Shown here piece by piece: positions 32,203 through 42,124 of a stretch of DNA of 64,000 nt (positions are counted from its first letter, which is position 1; the number at the start of each line of letters is the position of its first letter). Made by a program: the position numbers and the translations under genes. The notes below the pieces were generated by a model. The model ran no database searches. It worked only from the letters and a program-made list of their open reading frames with translations, and was not told where the DNA came from. The stretch is from Ruminococcus sp. AM36-2AA (GTDB taxonomy: Bacteria > Bacillota > Clostridia > Lachnospirales > Lachnospiraceae): assembly GCF_003461955.1 (NCBI RefSeq), contig NZ_QTYB01000017.1, positions 3,042 through 67,041 of the forward strand, written 5' to 3'.

Positions 32203-33261
32203 ATGACATTTTATCAGGAACTACAGTTAAGCTCAACCGGATCAAAACAGCTGATTCGAAATACCACAGACAAAAAAGAAAAACGAAGGCACATTCTGAT
32301 CTATAATTTTAAAGTATATCTTGTCATGGCATTTTGTGTGGCGGTTGTGACATTGTACAGTAAGATAACCGGCAATGATAACAGTGTTGTAGGAGTAACC
32401 GTACTTCTGGCAGTGCTGGTTTTGAGACAGGCGGATTTCGGGATCCGGACCACACATGGCTTGCTGTCCATTGCCGGAATCTTTGGTATTTTGATCATAG
32501 GACCGCGACTGTCCAATATGGTTTCACCGGTGCCGGCATTTTTTGTAAACGCTGTAAGTATCCTTTTGCTGATGATCCTGGGATGCCACAATGTAATTAT
32601 GTATAATCATTCCACATTTGTCCTCGGTTATCTGCTTCTGATGGGATATGACGTAACCGGAAAAGCGTATCTGCTTCGCGTGGAGGGCCTTCTTGTGGGA
32701 ATGTTCCTTTGCATGGTGATCTTTTATAAGAATCAGAAAAATCGTCCGTATCGCAGAACATTTCTGGATCTGTTCCGGGAATTTGACCTGCATTCCGCAA
32801 GAGGCAGATGGTACCTGCGGCTGACACTGATCGTTTCCAGCACCATGCTGATCATGTCACTTCTTGGACTTCCAAGAGCAATGTGGGCCGGAATTGCCTG
32901 CATGTCGGTGTGCCTGCCATTCACTGAGGACTGTAAAGTCAGAGCCGGAAAAAGAGGCATGTTCAACATTGTGGGATGCCTGCTGTTTGTGGTGCTTTAT
33001 CTGGTGCTTCCAAAGTCCATGTACCCTTACATCGGAATGATCGGAGGAATCGGTGTGGGATATTCCGCAGGCTATGCGTGGCAGACGGCATTTAATACAT
33101 TTGGAGCGCTGTCCATCGCATCAGGACTGTTTGGAATGCCGGCAGCTGTGCTGTTGCGTATCGGGGCCAATGTGTTCGGGGCAGCTTATACCATGATCCT
33201 GAATAAGCTTGGAGATAAATTCGCGCAGTATATGTGGGTACGGAAAAAAGCGGAAATCTGA
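32203..33261 (+). CDS. FUSC/aromatic-acid-exporter-like membrane protein
   Basis: A 352-residue integral membrane protein. The start at 32203 has GGAG 8 bases upstream; ATG 32197 is nearer to it. Membrane segments group in two blocks (about 40-180 and 205-325) separated by a basic cytoplasmic stretch (KNQKNRPYRRTFLDLFREFD). The two-block layout with SLLGLPRAMWAGIACMSVC in the second half fits the FUSC/YccS-like superfamily, whose members include aromatic-acid exporters. The substrate is unknown and family assignment is by pattern only. It stands alone between its own promoter and a terminator. Confidence 0.65.
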   Translation: MTFYQELQLSSTGSKQLIRNTTDKKEKRRHILIYNFKVYLVMAFCVAVVTLYSKITGNDNSVVGVTVLLAVLVLRQADFGIRTTHGLLSIAGIFGILIIGPRLSNMVSPVPAFFVNAVSILLLMILGCHNVIMYNHSTFVLGYLLLMGYDVTGKAYLLRVEGLLVGMFLCMVIFYKNQKNRPYRRTFLDLFREFDLHSARGRWYLRLTLIVSSTMLIMSLLGLPRAMWAGIACMSVCLPFTEDCKVRAGKRGMFNIVGCLLFVVLYLVLPKSMYPYIGMIGGIGVGYSAGYAWQTAFNTFGALSIASGLFGMPAAVLLRIGANVFGAAYTMILNKLGDKFAQYMWVRKKAEI

Positions 33262-33355
33262 TGGCAGATCAGGAGAAACCGCATTGTAAATATATGCCAG
33301 ATATGATAATATGAAGGAAATAGTCGCAGGGTGTTTTTGAAAACATCTTACAGGA

Positions 33356-33400
33356 AATAATGCATCGCAGGGTTATGATAACCGGGTGCATTATTTTTTT
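33356..33400 (+). terminator. Terminator after the FUSC-like gene
   Basis: AATAATGCATC (33356-33366) pairs with GGTGCATTATT, followed by a run of seven T. Confidence 0.85.
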
Positions 33401-33483
33401 GAATGTAAATTGCAAAAATGAATGTGAATGTCTGCTTTAACAGGGATTACACTACATATTTTTAAGAGAGGGGTTCTAAAAAA

Positions 33484-34416
33484 ATGAACACATTAACAGT
33501 TTTACTGCAACAGATCGGAATGTTCGTGATCTACATTATCACAGGCGTGATCCTGATCCGCACAAAAGTACTGACACGGGAAAATCTGGAGATCATTTCA
33601 AAAGTTGTGATCAAACTGTCACTGCCGGTGATGATCTTTATCAATACGGTAAACGGGGTGGATCGGCAGTCATTTTTTTCCTCATTGTCCATCCTCGGAA
33701 TTGCGGCAGTGATGTATGTGTGTCTGCTGATCCTGGGCACCTTATCCGGAAAAGTATTTCATCTTCATGGAGAACATCTGCAATTATATCGTGCAATGAC
33801 TGTATTCGGAAACGTGGGATTTATGGGAATTCCTATTGTTGTCAGCATATATCCGGAAAAAGGAATGCTGTATATGGCTGTTTTTACGATTATTGATCAG
33901 CTGATGTTGTGGACTCTGGGGGTAAAACTGACTTCCTCAGAAAAAGAAAGCGGAACTTTTAATCCGAAAAAACTGATCAATCCTGTAACGGTGGCCATTA
34001 TTCTGGCAATGATCTGTGTACTGACAGGAATCAGGATCCCACTGGTTTTAAATACGGCACTTCAGAAGATGGGAGCGACAGCAACACCACTGGCAATGAT
34101 CTATCTGGGAGGTGTTTTTGCCTGCATTGATGTGTTAAGCTTTGTTAAGAAGCCGGATTATTATGGGATCACATTGATAAAAATGATTGGATTTCCAGTG
34201 CTTTTTTATATCCTGCTGAGGCTTGTCCCTATTCCGGCAGATATCCGGATGACTATGGCGCTGACTTCTGCCATGCCTGTGATGTCGTCGGTGGTAATGA
34301 TGGCAAATGCCTCCGGATCAGATGGAGATTATGCAATGGGAGGAATTGTGGTTACTACGTTATGTTCAGTCCTGACACTTCCTGTGGTATCCTGGATCTT
34401 TCAGGCGCTTGGGTAA
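33484..34416 (+). CDS. AEC family transporter
   Basis: A 310-residue protein with about ten membrane helices of the auxin-efflux-carrier (AEC) family. Typical are the opening helix, the KVVIKLSLPVMIFINTV segment near residues 40-55, VFGNVGFMGIPIV near 113-125 and MVMMANASGSDGDYAMGGI-like text near 280. Bacterial members move malate, malonate or other small organic acids; the substrate is not deducible. A second AEC gene lies on the opposite strand at 36664-37608. They share only distant similarity, so this is not a recent duplication. Confidence 0.88.
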   Translation: MNTLTVLLQQIGMFVIYIITGVILIRTKVLTRENLEIISKVVIKLSLPVMIFINTVNGVDRQSFFSSLSILGIAAVMYVCLLILGTLSGKVFHLHGEHLQLYRAMTVFGNVGFMGIPIVVSIYPEKGMLYMAVFTIIDQLMLWTLGVKLTSSEKESGTFNPKKLINPVTVAIILAMICVLTGIRIPLVLNTALQKMGATATPLAMIYLGGVFACIDVLSFVKKPDYYGITLIKMIGFPVLFYILLRLVPIPADIRMTMALTSAMPVMSSVVMMANASGSDGDYAMGGIVVTTLCSVLTLPVVSWIFQALG

Positions 34417-34431
34417 AAGTATTGCTCTGAA

Positions 34432-34460
34432 AAAAAATTTGCCGTATAATGGGCAATAGC
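34432..34460 (+). promoter_or_regulatory. Promoter of the M18 aminopeptidase gene
   Basis: TTGCTC (34432-34437), a 17-base spacer and TATAAT (34455-34460), about 40 bases before the start codon. Confidence 0.7.
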
Positions 34461-34501
34461 AAAACGGACCGGTGATACGGGCCGGATAGAGGAGAAATAC
34501 T

Positions 34502-35770
34502 ATGTACGAAGAGACAACAGAGAAACTGCTGGAATTTATCAGCAAAAGCCCCACAGCCTTTCAGGCGGCAGAAGAGACAAGAAAACGTTTTCTGGAGGAG
34601 GGCTTTACAGAACTGAAAGAGGAGGAAAGCTGGAACCTGGAAAAAGGCGGAAAATATTTTGTCATGAGAAATCATTCCGCCATCATTGGATTTTCCATTC
34701 CTGTCAATGACTGCAGAAGATATCATATCATTGCAAGCCACAGCGATTCTCCGTCTTTTAAAATAAAAGAAAATCCTGAGATGTCCGTAAACGGAGCTTA
34801 CGTGAAACTGAATGTGGAGCGGTATGGAGGAATGATCCTGTCTACCTGGTTTGACCGTCCTCTTTCTGTTGCAGGCCGGATGATCGTCCGCAAGAACGGA
34901 AAAATCCTGGAAAAACTTGTGAATATTGACAGAGATCTGGTCATGATCCCAAGCCTTGCCATCCATATGAACCGGGATATCAACGGAGGCTATCATTACA
35001 ATGTTCAGAAAGATATGCTTCCACTGTACAGTGGCAGTGGTGAAAAAGGAAATTTCATGCGGATGATGGCAGAAGAGGCGGAGGTTCGGCCGGAGGATAT
35101 TCTGGGACATGATCTGTTTCTTTATAACCGGATGCCCGGAACGATCTGGGGTTCCCGGAATGAGTTTGTTTCCAGTCCAAGGCTGGATGATCTGCAGTGT
35201 GCTTTCGCTTCGCTGGAAGGTTTTCTTCAGGCAGATAAAAAGAAAAATATTGCAGTCCACTGTGTACTGGATAACGAAGAGGTGGGGAGTACCACAAAAC
35301 AGGGAGCAGCATCCACATTTCTTAAGGATGTGCTGTTCCGGATCAATCTGGCCCTTGGCGGAGATCAGGAAAGTTATCTGATGGCCCTTGCGGAGAGCTT
35401 TATGATCTCTGCGGATAATGCACATGCGCTTCATCCGAATTATACAGACAAGGCAGATCCTGTAAACCGTCCGGTGATGAATGGTGGAATCGTGATCAAA
35501 TATAATGCGAACCAGAAATACTGTACGGATGGGATCTCCACAGCGATTTTCAAGGAGCTCTGCAGAGAAGCGGATGTGCCGTATCAGACATTTGTAAACC
35601 GCTCTGATATTGCCGGTGGATCTACTTTGGGAAATATTTCAAACACCCAGGCAGCCATGAATACGGTAGATATCGGCCTTCCTCAGCTGGCAATGCATTC
35701 CGCTTATGAGACGGCCGGAGTGAAAGATACGGAAAGCCTGATCCGCGCGGTAAAGGTATTTTACAGATGA
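34502..35770 (+). CDS. M18 family aminopeptidase
   Basis: A 422-residue metallopeptidase. Metal and active-site motifs are IIASHSDSPSFKIK (about 79-92), RLDDLQCAFASLEGFL, DNEEVGSTTKQGA (about 257-269) and SADNAHALHPNYTDK. This pattern is that of the M18 aspartyl/leucyl aminopeptidase family (ApeB in many Clostridia), a cytoplasmic dodecameric enzyme trimming peptides with acidic or neutral N-termini. AGGAG lies before the ATG. The following HAD gene overlaps or abuts (AGA TGA CATC), so the two are probably co-transcribed. Confidence 0.94.
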   Translation: MYEETTEKLLEFISKSPTAFQAAEETRKRFLEEGFTELKEEESWNLEKGGKYFVMRNHSAIIGFSIPVNDCRRYHIIASHSDSPSFKIKENPEMSVNGAYVKLNVERYGGMILSTWFDRPLSVAGRMIVRKNGKILEKLVNIDRDLVMIPSLAIHMNRDINGGYHYNVQKDMLPLYSGSGEKGNFMRMMAEEAEVRPEDILGHDLFLYNRMPGTIWGSRNEFVSSPRLDDLQCAFASLEGFLQADKKKNIAVHCVLDNEEVGSTTKQGAASTFLKDVLFRINLALGGDQESYLMALAESFMISADNAHALHPNYTDKADPVNRPVMNGGIVIKYNANQKYCTDGISTAIFKELCREADVPYQTFVNRSDIAGGSTLGNISNTQAAMNTVDIGLPQLAMHSAYETAGVKDTESLIRAVKVFYR

Positions 35771-35787
35771 CATCGGAGGACAGGAAA

Positions 35788-36597
35788 ATGAGCAGAAAAG
35801 CAGTATTTTTTGATGCGGACGGAACTGTCTGCGATATGAAAAAAGGTGTGCCGGACAGTGCCATTGAAGCCATCCGTGCGCTGGTAAATAATGGACACGA
35901 AGCATGGCTCTGTACAGGAAGAAGCCGCGCCTTTGTTTCCTGGTATCTGGAGCAGATTCCTTTTACCGGAATGATCAGTGCCTGCGGGTCCACCATTGAA
36001 AAAGACGGGAAGAGACTTTTTAACAAAGAGATGACACCAGAAATTGCAAAACTTTCCGTGGAGGTTTTAAGAAAATACGGCCTGATTCCGGTAATGGAAG
36101 GTGCGGATTTCATGTACTATGACAAAGAGGAATATACCGATGAAGTGAACTGGTATGCCAGCCTGATCACGGAATCTCTGGGTGATAAATGGAGACCGAT
36201 CCGTGGAAATGAGGATTGCATGCGGATCAATAAGATCAGCGCAAAAATGACTGCAGGGTGTGATGCAGAGGCTGCATTGTCCATTTTGTCAGAATATTAT
36301 GATATCATCCGTCATGAGGGCAGCAGTTCATTTGTGGGAAATACCATTGAACTTGTGCCAAAAGGATTTAATAAGGCGGTGGGAATCGCGGCAGTGATCC
36401 GCCTGTTTGATATTCCGTGGGAAGATACCATTGTTTTTGGAGACAGCAACAATGACCTTGCCATGTTTGAATACGCTGCAACAAAAGTTGCCATGGGAAA
36501 TGCTTCCCCGAAGATCAAAGAACTGGCAGATTATGTTACGTCCGATATGTTCCATTATGGAATCCGGGATGGGCTGAGATATCTGAAACTGATCTGA
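35788..36597 (+). CDS. HAD superfamily hydrolase, Cof type
   Basis: A 269-residue protein. The start at 35788 is preferred because CGGAGGA lies 9 bases upstream; an earlier in-frame ATG at 35767 overlaps the previous gene. HAD motif I is FFDADGTVCD at the N-terminus, motif II is LCTGRSR, and motif IV is GDSNNDLAMFEYA near the C-terminus with a C2B cap between, as in Cof/YidA-type sugar-phosphate phosphatases. The substrate is unknown. It is the second gene of a unit with the M18 aminopeptidase, closed by a terminator at 36602. Confidence 0.92.
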   Translation: MSRKAVFFDADGTVCDMKKGVPDSAIEAIRALVNNGHEAWLCTGRSRAFVSWYLEQIPFTGMISACGSTIEKDGKRLFNKEMTPEIAKLSVEVLRKYGLIPVMEGADFMYYDKEEYTDEVNWYASLITESLGDKWRPIRGNEDCMRINKISAKMTAGCDAEAALSILSEYYDIIRHEGSSSFVGNTIELVPKGFNKAVGIAAVIRLFDIPWEDTIVFGDSNNDLAMFEYAATKVAMGNASPKIKELADYVTSDMFHYGIRDGLRYLKLI

Positions 36598-36601
36598 AAA
36601 T

Positions 36602-36650
36602 AAAAAATGCTGTGGAGATGTACATAAAACATTTTCCACAGCATTTTTGT
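36602..36650. terminator. Terminator between convergent HAD and AEC genes
   Basis: AAAAAATGCTGTGGA (36602-36616) and TCCACAGCATTTTT (36635-36648) form a long stem with A and T tracts on either side, usable in both directions. Confidence 0.85.
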
Positions 36651-36663
36651 ATTATGATGGTGT

Positions 36664-37608
36664 TCAGATCAGACCCAGGCTTTTACAGAGAAACAGCCAG
36701 AATGTCAGGGTAAAAGCACTGAACAATGTAGTGAGAAGCACGACTCCCGAAGAAAAAGAGCCTTCATGTCCCATATTTTTCGCCATGACAAAACAGGTAA
36801 CTGTGCTGGCAGATCCCAGCATAATGATAATGGAAACCAGCTTGTCCTTTGTAAAACCGCATCGGATGGCAAGGGGCAGAAAAAGAGCTTCATAACCGAT
36901 CAGTTTCATAAAGGTACAGGCGACGGATGCTTTGAGCCTGGAAAAAGCTTTCCCAAAATGAAGAGATCCACCCATGGCCATGAGACCAAGAGGAGTAGCA
37001 GTTTTGGCAAGATTGCCTACGGTAGAGTCCAGGATCTTCGGAAAGGGAAGGCGAAGAAGAGACCAGAGTGTACCGGCAACAATACCGAGAATGATGGGAT
37101 TGGTGACAATGCCTTTTAAAGTACGCTTCAGAACAGTTCCATCCAGCCTTCCCTGATCCGGTTTAAAGACAGAGAGAACTACAACGGCCATCACATTATA
37201 AAGAGGTACACTTGCAATGATCATCAGCGGTGCCATGCCTGCGTTTCCGTAAAGATTCTGGATAACAGCGATGCCAAGGATTGCGGCACTGCTGCGGTAG
37301 GATGCCTGGATAAACTCGCCCCGGATATCGGATGGATGGAGGAGGCGGGACAGGAGTACGGAAATTATGATACTGACTGAGGTGATCAGAAAACAGAAGA
37401 TCACCATTTTGGAATCCCATGCTTCGTAAATATCGATCTTGGCGATATCCTGAAACAGAAGAACTGGCAGCGGGATGACGAATACGAATTTGTTCATACG
37501 GTTGACAAATGCCTCATCAAAAAGTCCGATTCTCCGGAAAAAATATCCAAGGAGCAGAGTAAGAAAGATAGGCACGGTAACGTTCAGACAGAAAATAAGA
37601 TTGTCCAT
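36664..37608 (-). CDS. AEC family transporter (second copy)
   Basis: A 314-residue membrane protein of the AEC family. Conserved segments are NKFVFVIPLPVLLFQDIAKI near 40-60, SSAAILGIAVIQNLYGNAGM near 107-126, and the C-terminal CFVMAKNMGHEGSFSSG. The latter is characteristic of AEC permeases. The substrate is unknown. It is transcribed alone from a consensus minus-strand promoter at 37645-37672, divergent from the phosphatase-like gene. AGGGAGG precedes the start. Confidence 0.88.
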   Translation of the reverse strand: MDNLIFCLNVTVPIFLTLLLGYFFRRIGLFDEAFVNRMNKFVFVIPLPVLLFQDIAKIDIYEAWDSKMVIFCFLITSVSIIISVLLSRLLHPSDIRGEFIQASYRSSAAILGIAVIQNLYGNAGMAPLMIIASVPLYNVMAVVVLSVFKPDQGRLDGTVLKRTLKGIVTNPIILGIVAGTLWSLLRLPFPKILDSTVGNLAKTATPLGLMAMGGSLHFGKAFSRLKASVACTFMKLIGYEALFLPLAIRCGFTKDKLVSIIIMLGSASTVTCFVMAKNMGHEGSFSSGVVLLTTLFSAFTLTFWLFLCKSLGLI

Positions 37609-37644
37609 AAAAGAAAGCCTCCCTGAGGTAAAATATCTTCATTC

Positions 37645-37672
37645 ATTATATCGAATCTGCGAAAATTGTCAA
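37645..37672 (-). promoter_or_regulatory. Promoter of the second AEC gene
   Basis: Minus strand: TTGACA (37672-37667), a 16-base spacer and TATAAT (37650-37645), about 37 bases before the start codon at 37608. Confidence 0.8.
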
Positions 37673-37757
37673 ACAAGGTATACGGAACTGTAAAATTCTG
37701 GTATGATAAAAAGTGTTGCGAAAAAGCAGCACAGGGGTCGAGAAGGAGAAAGAAAAA

Positions 37758-38798
37758 ATGAGATACGGAAAAATACGGATCGAAGATGGCTTTTTTGTAT
37801 TTACCAGACATATGATGCTCAACAGTCTTCCTTGTAAAGATATCCTCTGGGCGTATATGCGCCGGGAAGGAGCAGATAAAACCAGCGAAAAACAGCTGAT
37901 CATCAATTACCTGGTAATTATAACCAGGCGTCAGAAACGTTATAAATTTGATATGACAGAGCAGGAAGTACAGGACTGTCTCCGGCTTCTGAAAGTACTG
38001 AATCCGGATCTCGCGGTGGGTTTTCCAAAAGGAAGCAGGCTTCCGCTTCAAAACCTTCCAAATACAAGAGATCTTGGCGCTTTGATGACCGAAGATGGTT
38101 TGCATATTCTTCCCAGAAAACTTCTGCGCAGTGGTGAAATCTATCACGCATCCATAGCAGATACCAGAATCCTTTCAGAAGAGTATAACGTAAAAACAGT
38201 GATTGATTTCCGCTCTGCAGCGGAAGTAAAGAAAAAACCGGATGACATTATGGCGGGTGTAGAGTATTACCATATTCCAATCCGTGATGAGGAGAGTAAC
38301 GGAAACAGTTTTTTTGAACGTGTGATGTCCTGTTACGGGGAAGGAGAACGATATATACAGGAACGGTATCGAAGTCTTATTACCGATGAATATTCCCTGA
38401 AACAGTATGCGCGCTTTCTGGATGTACTGCTTCACGTAAAAAATGGAGCCGTTGTTTTTCACAGTACTACGGGAGAAGACAGGACAGGAGTCGGGACGGC
38501 ACTTTTGCTCTTCGCACTGGGAGTGCCAAAGGAAACAATACGAAGGGATTACATGCGGTCGAATCCATGTCTTGAGGAAGAACTGAAATACATGCGGAGG
38601 CTTTACCGTGCAGACAGGCCGGAAAACAGCCGGAAACTTGCAGATCTGAAAGCTTTTTATCAGGTGAAGGAATCTTACATCAATACGGTTTTTGATGTCA
38701 TTGAAAAAGAAAACGGAGGAATCGAGAGATTTCTGCGGAGAAAACTTTATCTGACACCAAAAGCATCCGAAGAGCTTAAGAAAAAATATCTGATCTGA
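37758..38798 (+). CDS. Tyrosine-phosphatase-like protein with Ser in place of catalytic Cys
   Basis: A 346-residue protein; ATG 37758 follows AAGGAG. Residues 1-85 form a small N-terminal beta-rich domain (RYGKIRIEDGFFVFTRHMM) resembling bacterial PH-like modules. The rest is a bacterial dual-specificity/tyrosine phosphatase (PTP_2 type) with NLPNTRDLGAL, LLRSGEIYHAS and VIDFRSAAEV. The signature loop should read HCxxGxDR but here is His235-Ser236-Thr-Thr-Gly-Glu-Asp-Arg242: the catalytic Cys is Ser (codon AGT at 38463-38465, one base from TGT). The rest of the loop, including the Arg and TGVGTALLL, is intact. Ser variants in this fold bind but hardly hydrolyse phospho-groups, so this may be a pseudophosphatase (STYX-like). 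Confidence 0.85.
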   Translation: MRYGKIRIEDGFFVFTRHMMLNSLPCKDILWAYMRREGADKTSEKQLIINYLVIITRRQKRYKFDMTEQEVQDCLRLLKVLNPDLAVGFPKGSRLPLQNLPNTRDLGALMTEDGLHILPRKLLRSGEIYHASIADTRILSEEYNVKTVIDFRSAAEVKKKPDDIMAGVEYYHIPIRDEESNGNSFFERVMSCYGEGERYIQERYRSLITDEYSLKQYARFLDVLLHVKNGAVVFHSTTGEDRTGVGTALLLFALGVPKETIRRDYMRSNPCLEEELKYMRRLYRADRPENSRKLADLKAFYQVKESYINTVFDVIEKENGGIERFLRRKLYLTPKASEELKKKYLI

Positions 38799-38848
38799 GG
38801 ATAAAAACACTTCTTATTAATTTGAAGGAATTTTACGGAAAATTTTGA

Positions 38849-38876
38849 TTGACAAAATTTTCGAAGTTGTTATAAT
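38849..38876 (+). promoter_or_regulatory. Promoter of ilvN-ilvC
   Basis: TTGACA (38849-38854), a 16-base spacer and TATAAT (38871-38876). The ~80-base leader has a small AACTGAC-GAA-GTCGGTT hairpin (38912-38928) followed by TTCT, a possible weak attenuator; no T-box is present. Confidence 0.8.
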
Positions 38877-38962
38877 GATAACAAAGCAAATGTTTATTAG
38901 ATTAAAGCGTTAACTGACGAAGTCGGTTTTCTATACATAAAAGTGTTGAAAGCAGGTGTATT

Positions 38963-39460
38963 ATGGAAAAGAGAATACTATCCATCCTTGTGGATAATAC
39001 TTCCGGAGTCCTTAGCCGTGTGGCTGGTCTTTTCAGCCGCCGTGGATATAATATCGACAGCATTACCGCAGGTGTGACCGCGGATCAGAGATATTCCCGC
39101 ATGACAGTTGTTTGTGAGGGAGATGATCAGATGCTCCAGCAGATCACCAAGCAGCTGGCGAAGCAGGAGGATGTGCAGGATGTCAAGATCCTTGAGCAGG
39201 ATGACAGCGTTGCCCGTGAGCTGATGCTCGTCAAGGTCGCTGTGAAGCCGGAACAGAGACAGGGAGCACTTTCCATTGCGGATATCTTCCGTGCCAAGGT
39301 AGTGGATGTGAGTAAGGATTCTCTTATCATGGAGATGACAGGAAGCCAGAACAAGCTGAAGGCATTTGTGGAGCTGATGGCTGACTATGAGATCCTTGAG
39401 CTTGCAAGAACAGGAATCACAGGTCTGTCACGAGGCAGCGACGATGTCCGTTACCTGTAA
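38963..39460 (+). CDS. ilvN: Acetolactate synthase small subunit
   Basis: A 165-residue regulatory subunit. An N-terminal ACT domain (about 1-75) reads LSILVDNTSGVLSRVAGLFS then RRGYNIDSITAGVT. A second conserved half (about 80-165) contains ARELMLVKVAVKPEQR and ILELARTGITGLSRG. It activates the catalytic subunit and confers valine feedback inhibition. The catalytic gene ilvB is not adjacent; ilvC follows after 96 bases with AGAGGAGG. Confidence 0.95.
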   Translation: MEKRILSILVDNTSGVLSRVAGLFSRRGYNIDSITAGVTADQRYSRMTVVCEGDDQMLQQITKQLAKQEDVQDVKILEQDDSVARELMLVKVAVKPEQRQGALSIADIFRAKVVDVSKDSLIMEMTGSQNKLKAFVELMADYEILELARTGITGLSRGSDDVRYL

Positions 39461-39535
39461 ATTTTTTACATATGTTTGCTAGGAGAGCAGCCACTCTCTT
39501 AACGATAAATAATTTTTATGAAGAAGATGTGATGA

Positions 39536-40576
<1,041 letters not shown>

Positions 40577-40640
40577 GCAAAATTTATTGCAAAGCAATAA
40601 ATTTTGCGCTACTCGAACGAAGCGAAGCGGAGTTTGAGTC
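40577..40640. repeat. Hairpin repeat after ilvC
   Basis: GCAAAATTTATTGC (40577-40590), AAA, then the exact complement GCAATAAATTTTGC (40594-40607): a perfect 14-bp stem with a triloop of GCAAAGC type. It is followed by CGAACGAAGCGAAGCGGAG, similar to the tail of repeat copy B. It begins right after the ilvC stop codon. Confidence 0.6.
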
Positions 40641-40690
40641 AAAAAATAGGCGCATGAATAAAGTGGCATGAAACTTTTTTGTTACTGGCT

Positions 40691-40739
40691 ACTATGAAGA
40701 AAACCATCTGGTCATTATGATCAGATGGTTTTTTATAGT
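40691..40739. terminator. Terminator between convergent ilvC and LysR gene
   Basis: AAAACCATCTG (40700-40710) and CAGATGGTTTT (40722-40732) form the stem with a T-run, extended by outer ACTAT/ATAGT pairing. It may work in both directions. Confidence 0.85.
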
Positions 40740-40758
40740 ATTTATTTGAATTTTTTAC

Positions 40759-41646
40759 TTAATTCCCTTGTCCATCCCCAAAAAACGGCACAATCAAATC
40801 CAAATTCGCATCTTTCTGTCTGCATACAAACCCGATCTCACGTGGAGGAAAAGAAAATCCTACCGGTACTTCTACCAGTGTCCCTTCTTCCAGTTCTTTT
40901 TTTACAAAATCCCGGATCACGCAGGCAATTCCAAGACCAATTTCCGCAAACTGGATCAGAAGATCCATAGTTGTTACTTCCAGGATATGACTCAGCTCCA
41001 CATGATGTTCTTTCAGCTGCGCGTTCACAGTCTGTCGGGTGATATTATCCTCATCCAGCATCATAAAAGTCGCCGCCTGGATCAGTGGTTCGTCGGGATA
41101 GAGTTTTTTCTGATTTTCCAGATATTGCCGCGTACAGACAAAAGTATCCCGGATTTTTAAGAGGGGATGAAAATAATATCCGCGAAGCTTCTGTGGCCGT
41201 CCGATGAGCCCCAGATCGATTTTTTCCTCATCCAGAAGATGTAGTGTCTGATAGGTGGACTGGCAGGAAATGGTGATGCGTACATGGGGAAAATGTGCAA
41301 TATAATTTTCAAGGTGGGAGAGCAGCACATATCTGGTCAGAGTGGAACTGGCTCCCAGACGCAGCTTTGGGATATCGCGGGATCGATTATGACGGATGGA
41401 ATTTTCGCCTTCATCCAGAAGGAAAAGAGCCTCTTTTACCTTCTCAAAAAGAAGTTCGCCGTCAGGGGTCAGAGTTACACCCCGGGAACTCCGTTTAAAA
41501 AGTAGGGTGTCCAGATTCTGTTCCAGTTTCTGGATTGCCTTACTGATGGCCGGCTGGCTGATATAAAGTTCTCTGGAGCTGTGGGAGATGCTGCCGGTAC
41601 GGGCAACCGTATAAAAAATATGATAGAGAGACAGGTTATCCTGCAT
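40759..41646 (-). CDS. LysR family transcriptional regulator
   Basis: A 295-residue LysR protein: N-terminal winged helix-turn-helix (LSLYHIFYTVARTGSISHSS, then LYISQPAISKAIQKLEQNL) and an effector domain from about residue 90 (IPKLRLGASSTLTRYVLLSH). The fold and length are regular. The closest described type, by pattern, is the CysL/YwfK-like group, but I cannot assign a regulon. It is transcribed away from the tRNA-Pro gene and converges on ilvC. The effector is unknown. Confidence 0.9.
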   Translation of the reverse strand: MQDNLSLYHIFYTVARTGSISHSSRELYISQPAISKAIQKLEQNLDTLLFKRSSRGVTLTPDGELLFEKVKEALFLLDEGENSIRHNRSRDIPKLRLGASSTLTRYVLLSHLENYIAHFPHVRITISCQSTYQTLHLLDEEKIDLGLIGRPQKLRGYYFHPLLKIRDTFVCTRQYLENQKKLYPDEPLIQAATFMMLDEDNITRQTVNAQLKEHHVELSHILEVTTMDLLIQFAEIGLGIACVIRDFVKKELEEGTLVEVPVGFSFPPREIGFVCRQKDANLDLIVPFFGDGQGN

Positions 41647-41777
41647 ACGAAGCCTTCCTTTCCAAAAAGGGGTAGATAGTAATCACAATAGTAATCAACA
41701 ATAATCATTTCCGGATAATAAAAAAGATTTCCGATTCATCGGAAATCCCTGGTTTTACAGCATTTTATAATGTTCAA

Positions 41778-41851
41778 TCGGGGCAACAGGATTTGAACCT
41801 GCGACCTCACGGCCCCCAGCCGTGCGCGCTACCAAGCTACGCCATACCCCG
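41778..41851 (-). tRNA. tRNA-Pro (anticodon GGG)
   Basis: A 74-base cloverleaf on the minus strand. Acceptor CGGGGTA pairs with TGCCCCG, discriminator A. The D-arm has GGCGTAGCTTGGTAGCGCGC, the anticodon arm is CACGG-CTGGGGG-CCGTG with anticodon GGG, and the T-arm has GGTTCAAATCC. CCA is not encoded. It is a single gene, with no other tRNA nearby. Confidence 0.96.
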
Positions 41852-41968
41852 TAACGAAGAAAATTATAACAGAAATTCAATGCAAATGCAACTGCTTTTT
41901 GCAGATGAAAGATAGTCTTTGGGAGTATCCTCAGACATTGGGGAAAATGGAGGATTTGTCGGGGATAG

Positions 41969-41997
41969 TTGTTTTTTGGAGAAAAATTAGATATAAT
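41969..41997 (+). promoter_or_regulatory. Putative promoter of the AAA+/zinc-ribbon operon
   Basis: A consensus -10 TATAAT (41992-41997) with a weak -35 TTGTTT 17 bases upstream, about 125 bases before the first gene of the operon. The leader up to 42124 ends in AGGAGGAG. Confidence 0.55.
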
Positions 41998-42124
41998 ATA
42001 ACAATAGCGTGCTTAAATTAAGACATCGCGTATGAATAAGTTACAAAAACAGATCGGGAAAGCATAAATATTTATAATTTATTTCCTGTAAGAAGTGATG
42101 TAACCGGAAACAGGAGGAGAAAAG

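Noticed and set aside
38890..38913. Seven-codon ORF (MFIRLKR) in the ilvN leader as an attenuation peptide
   Set aside because: No ribosome binding site, only one Ile and one Leu codon, and the following hairpin is weak.
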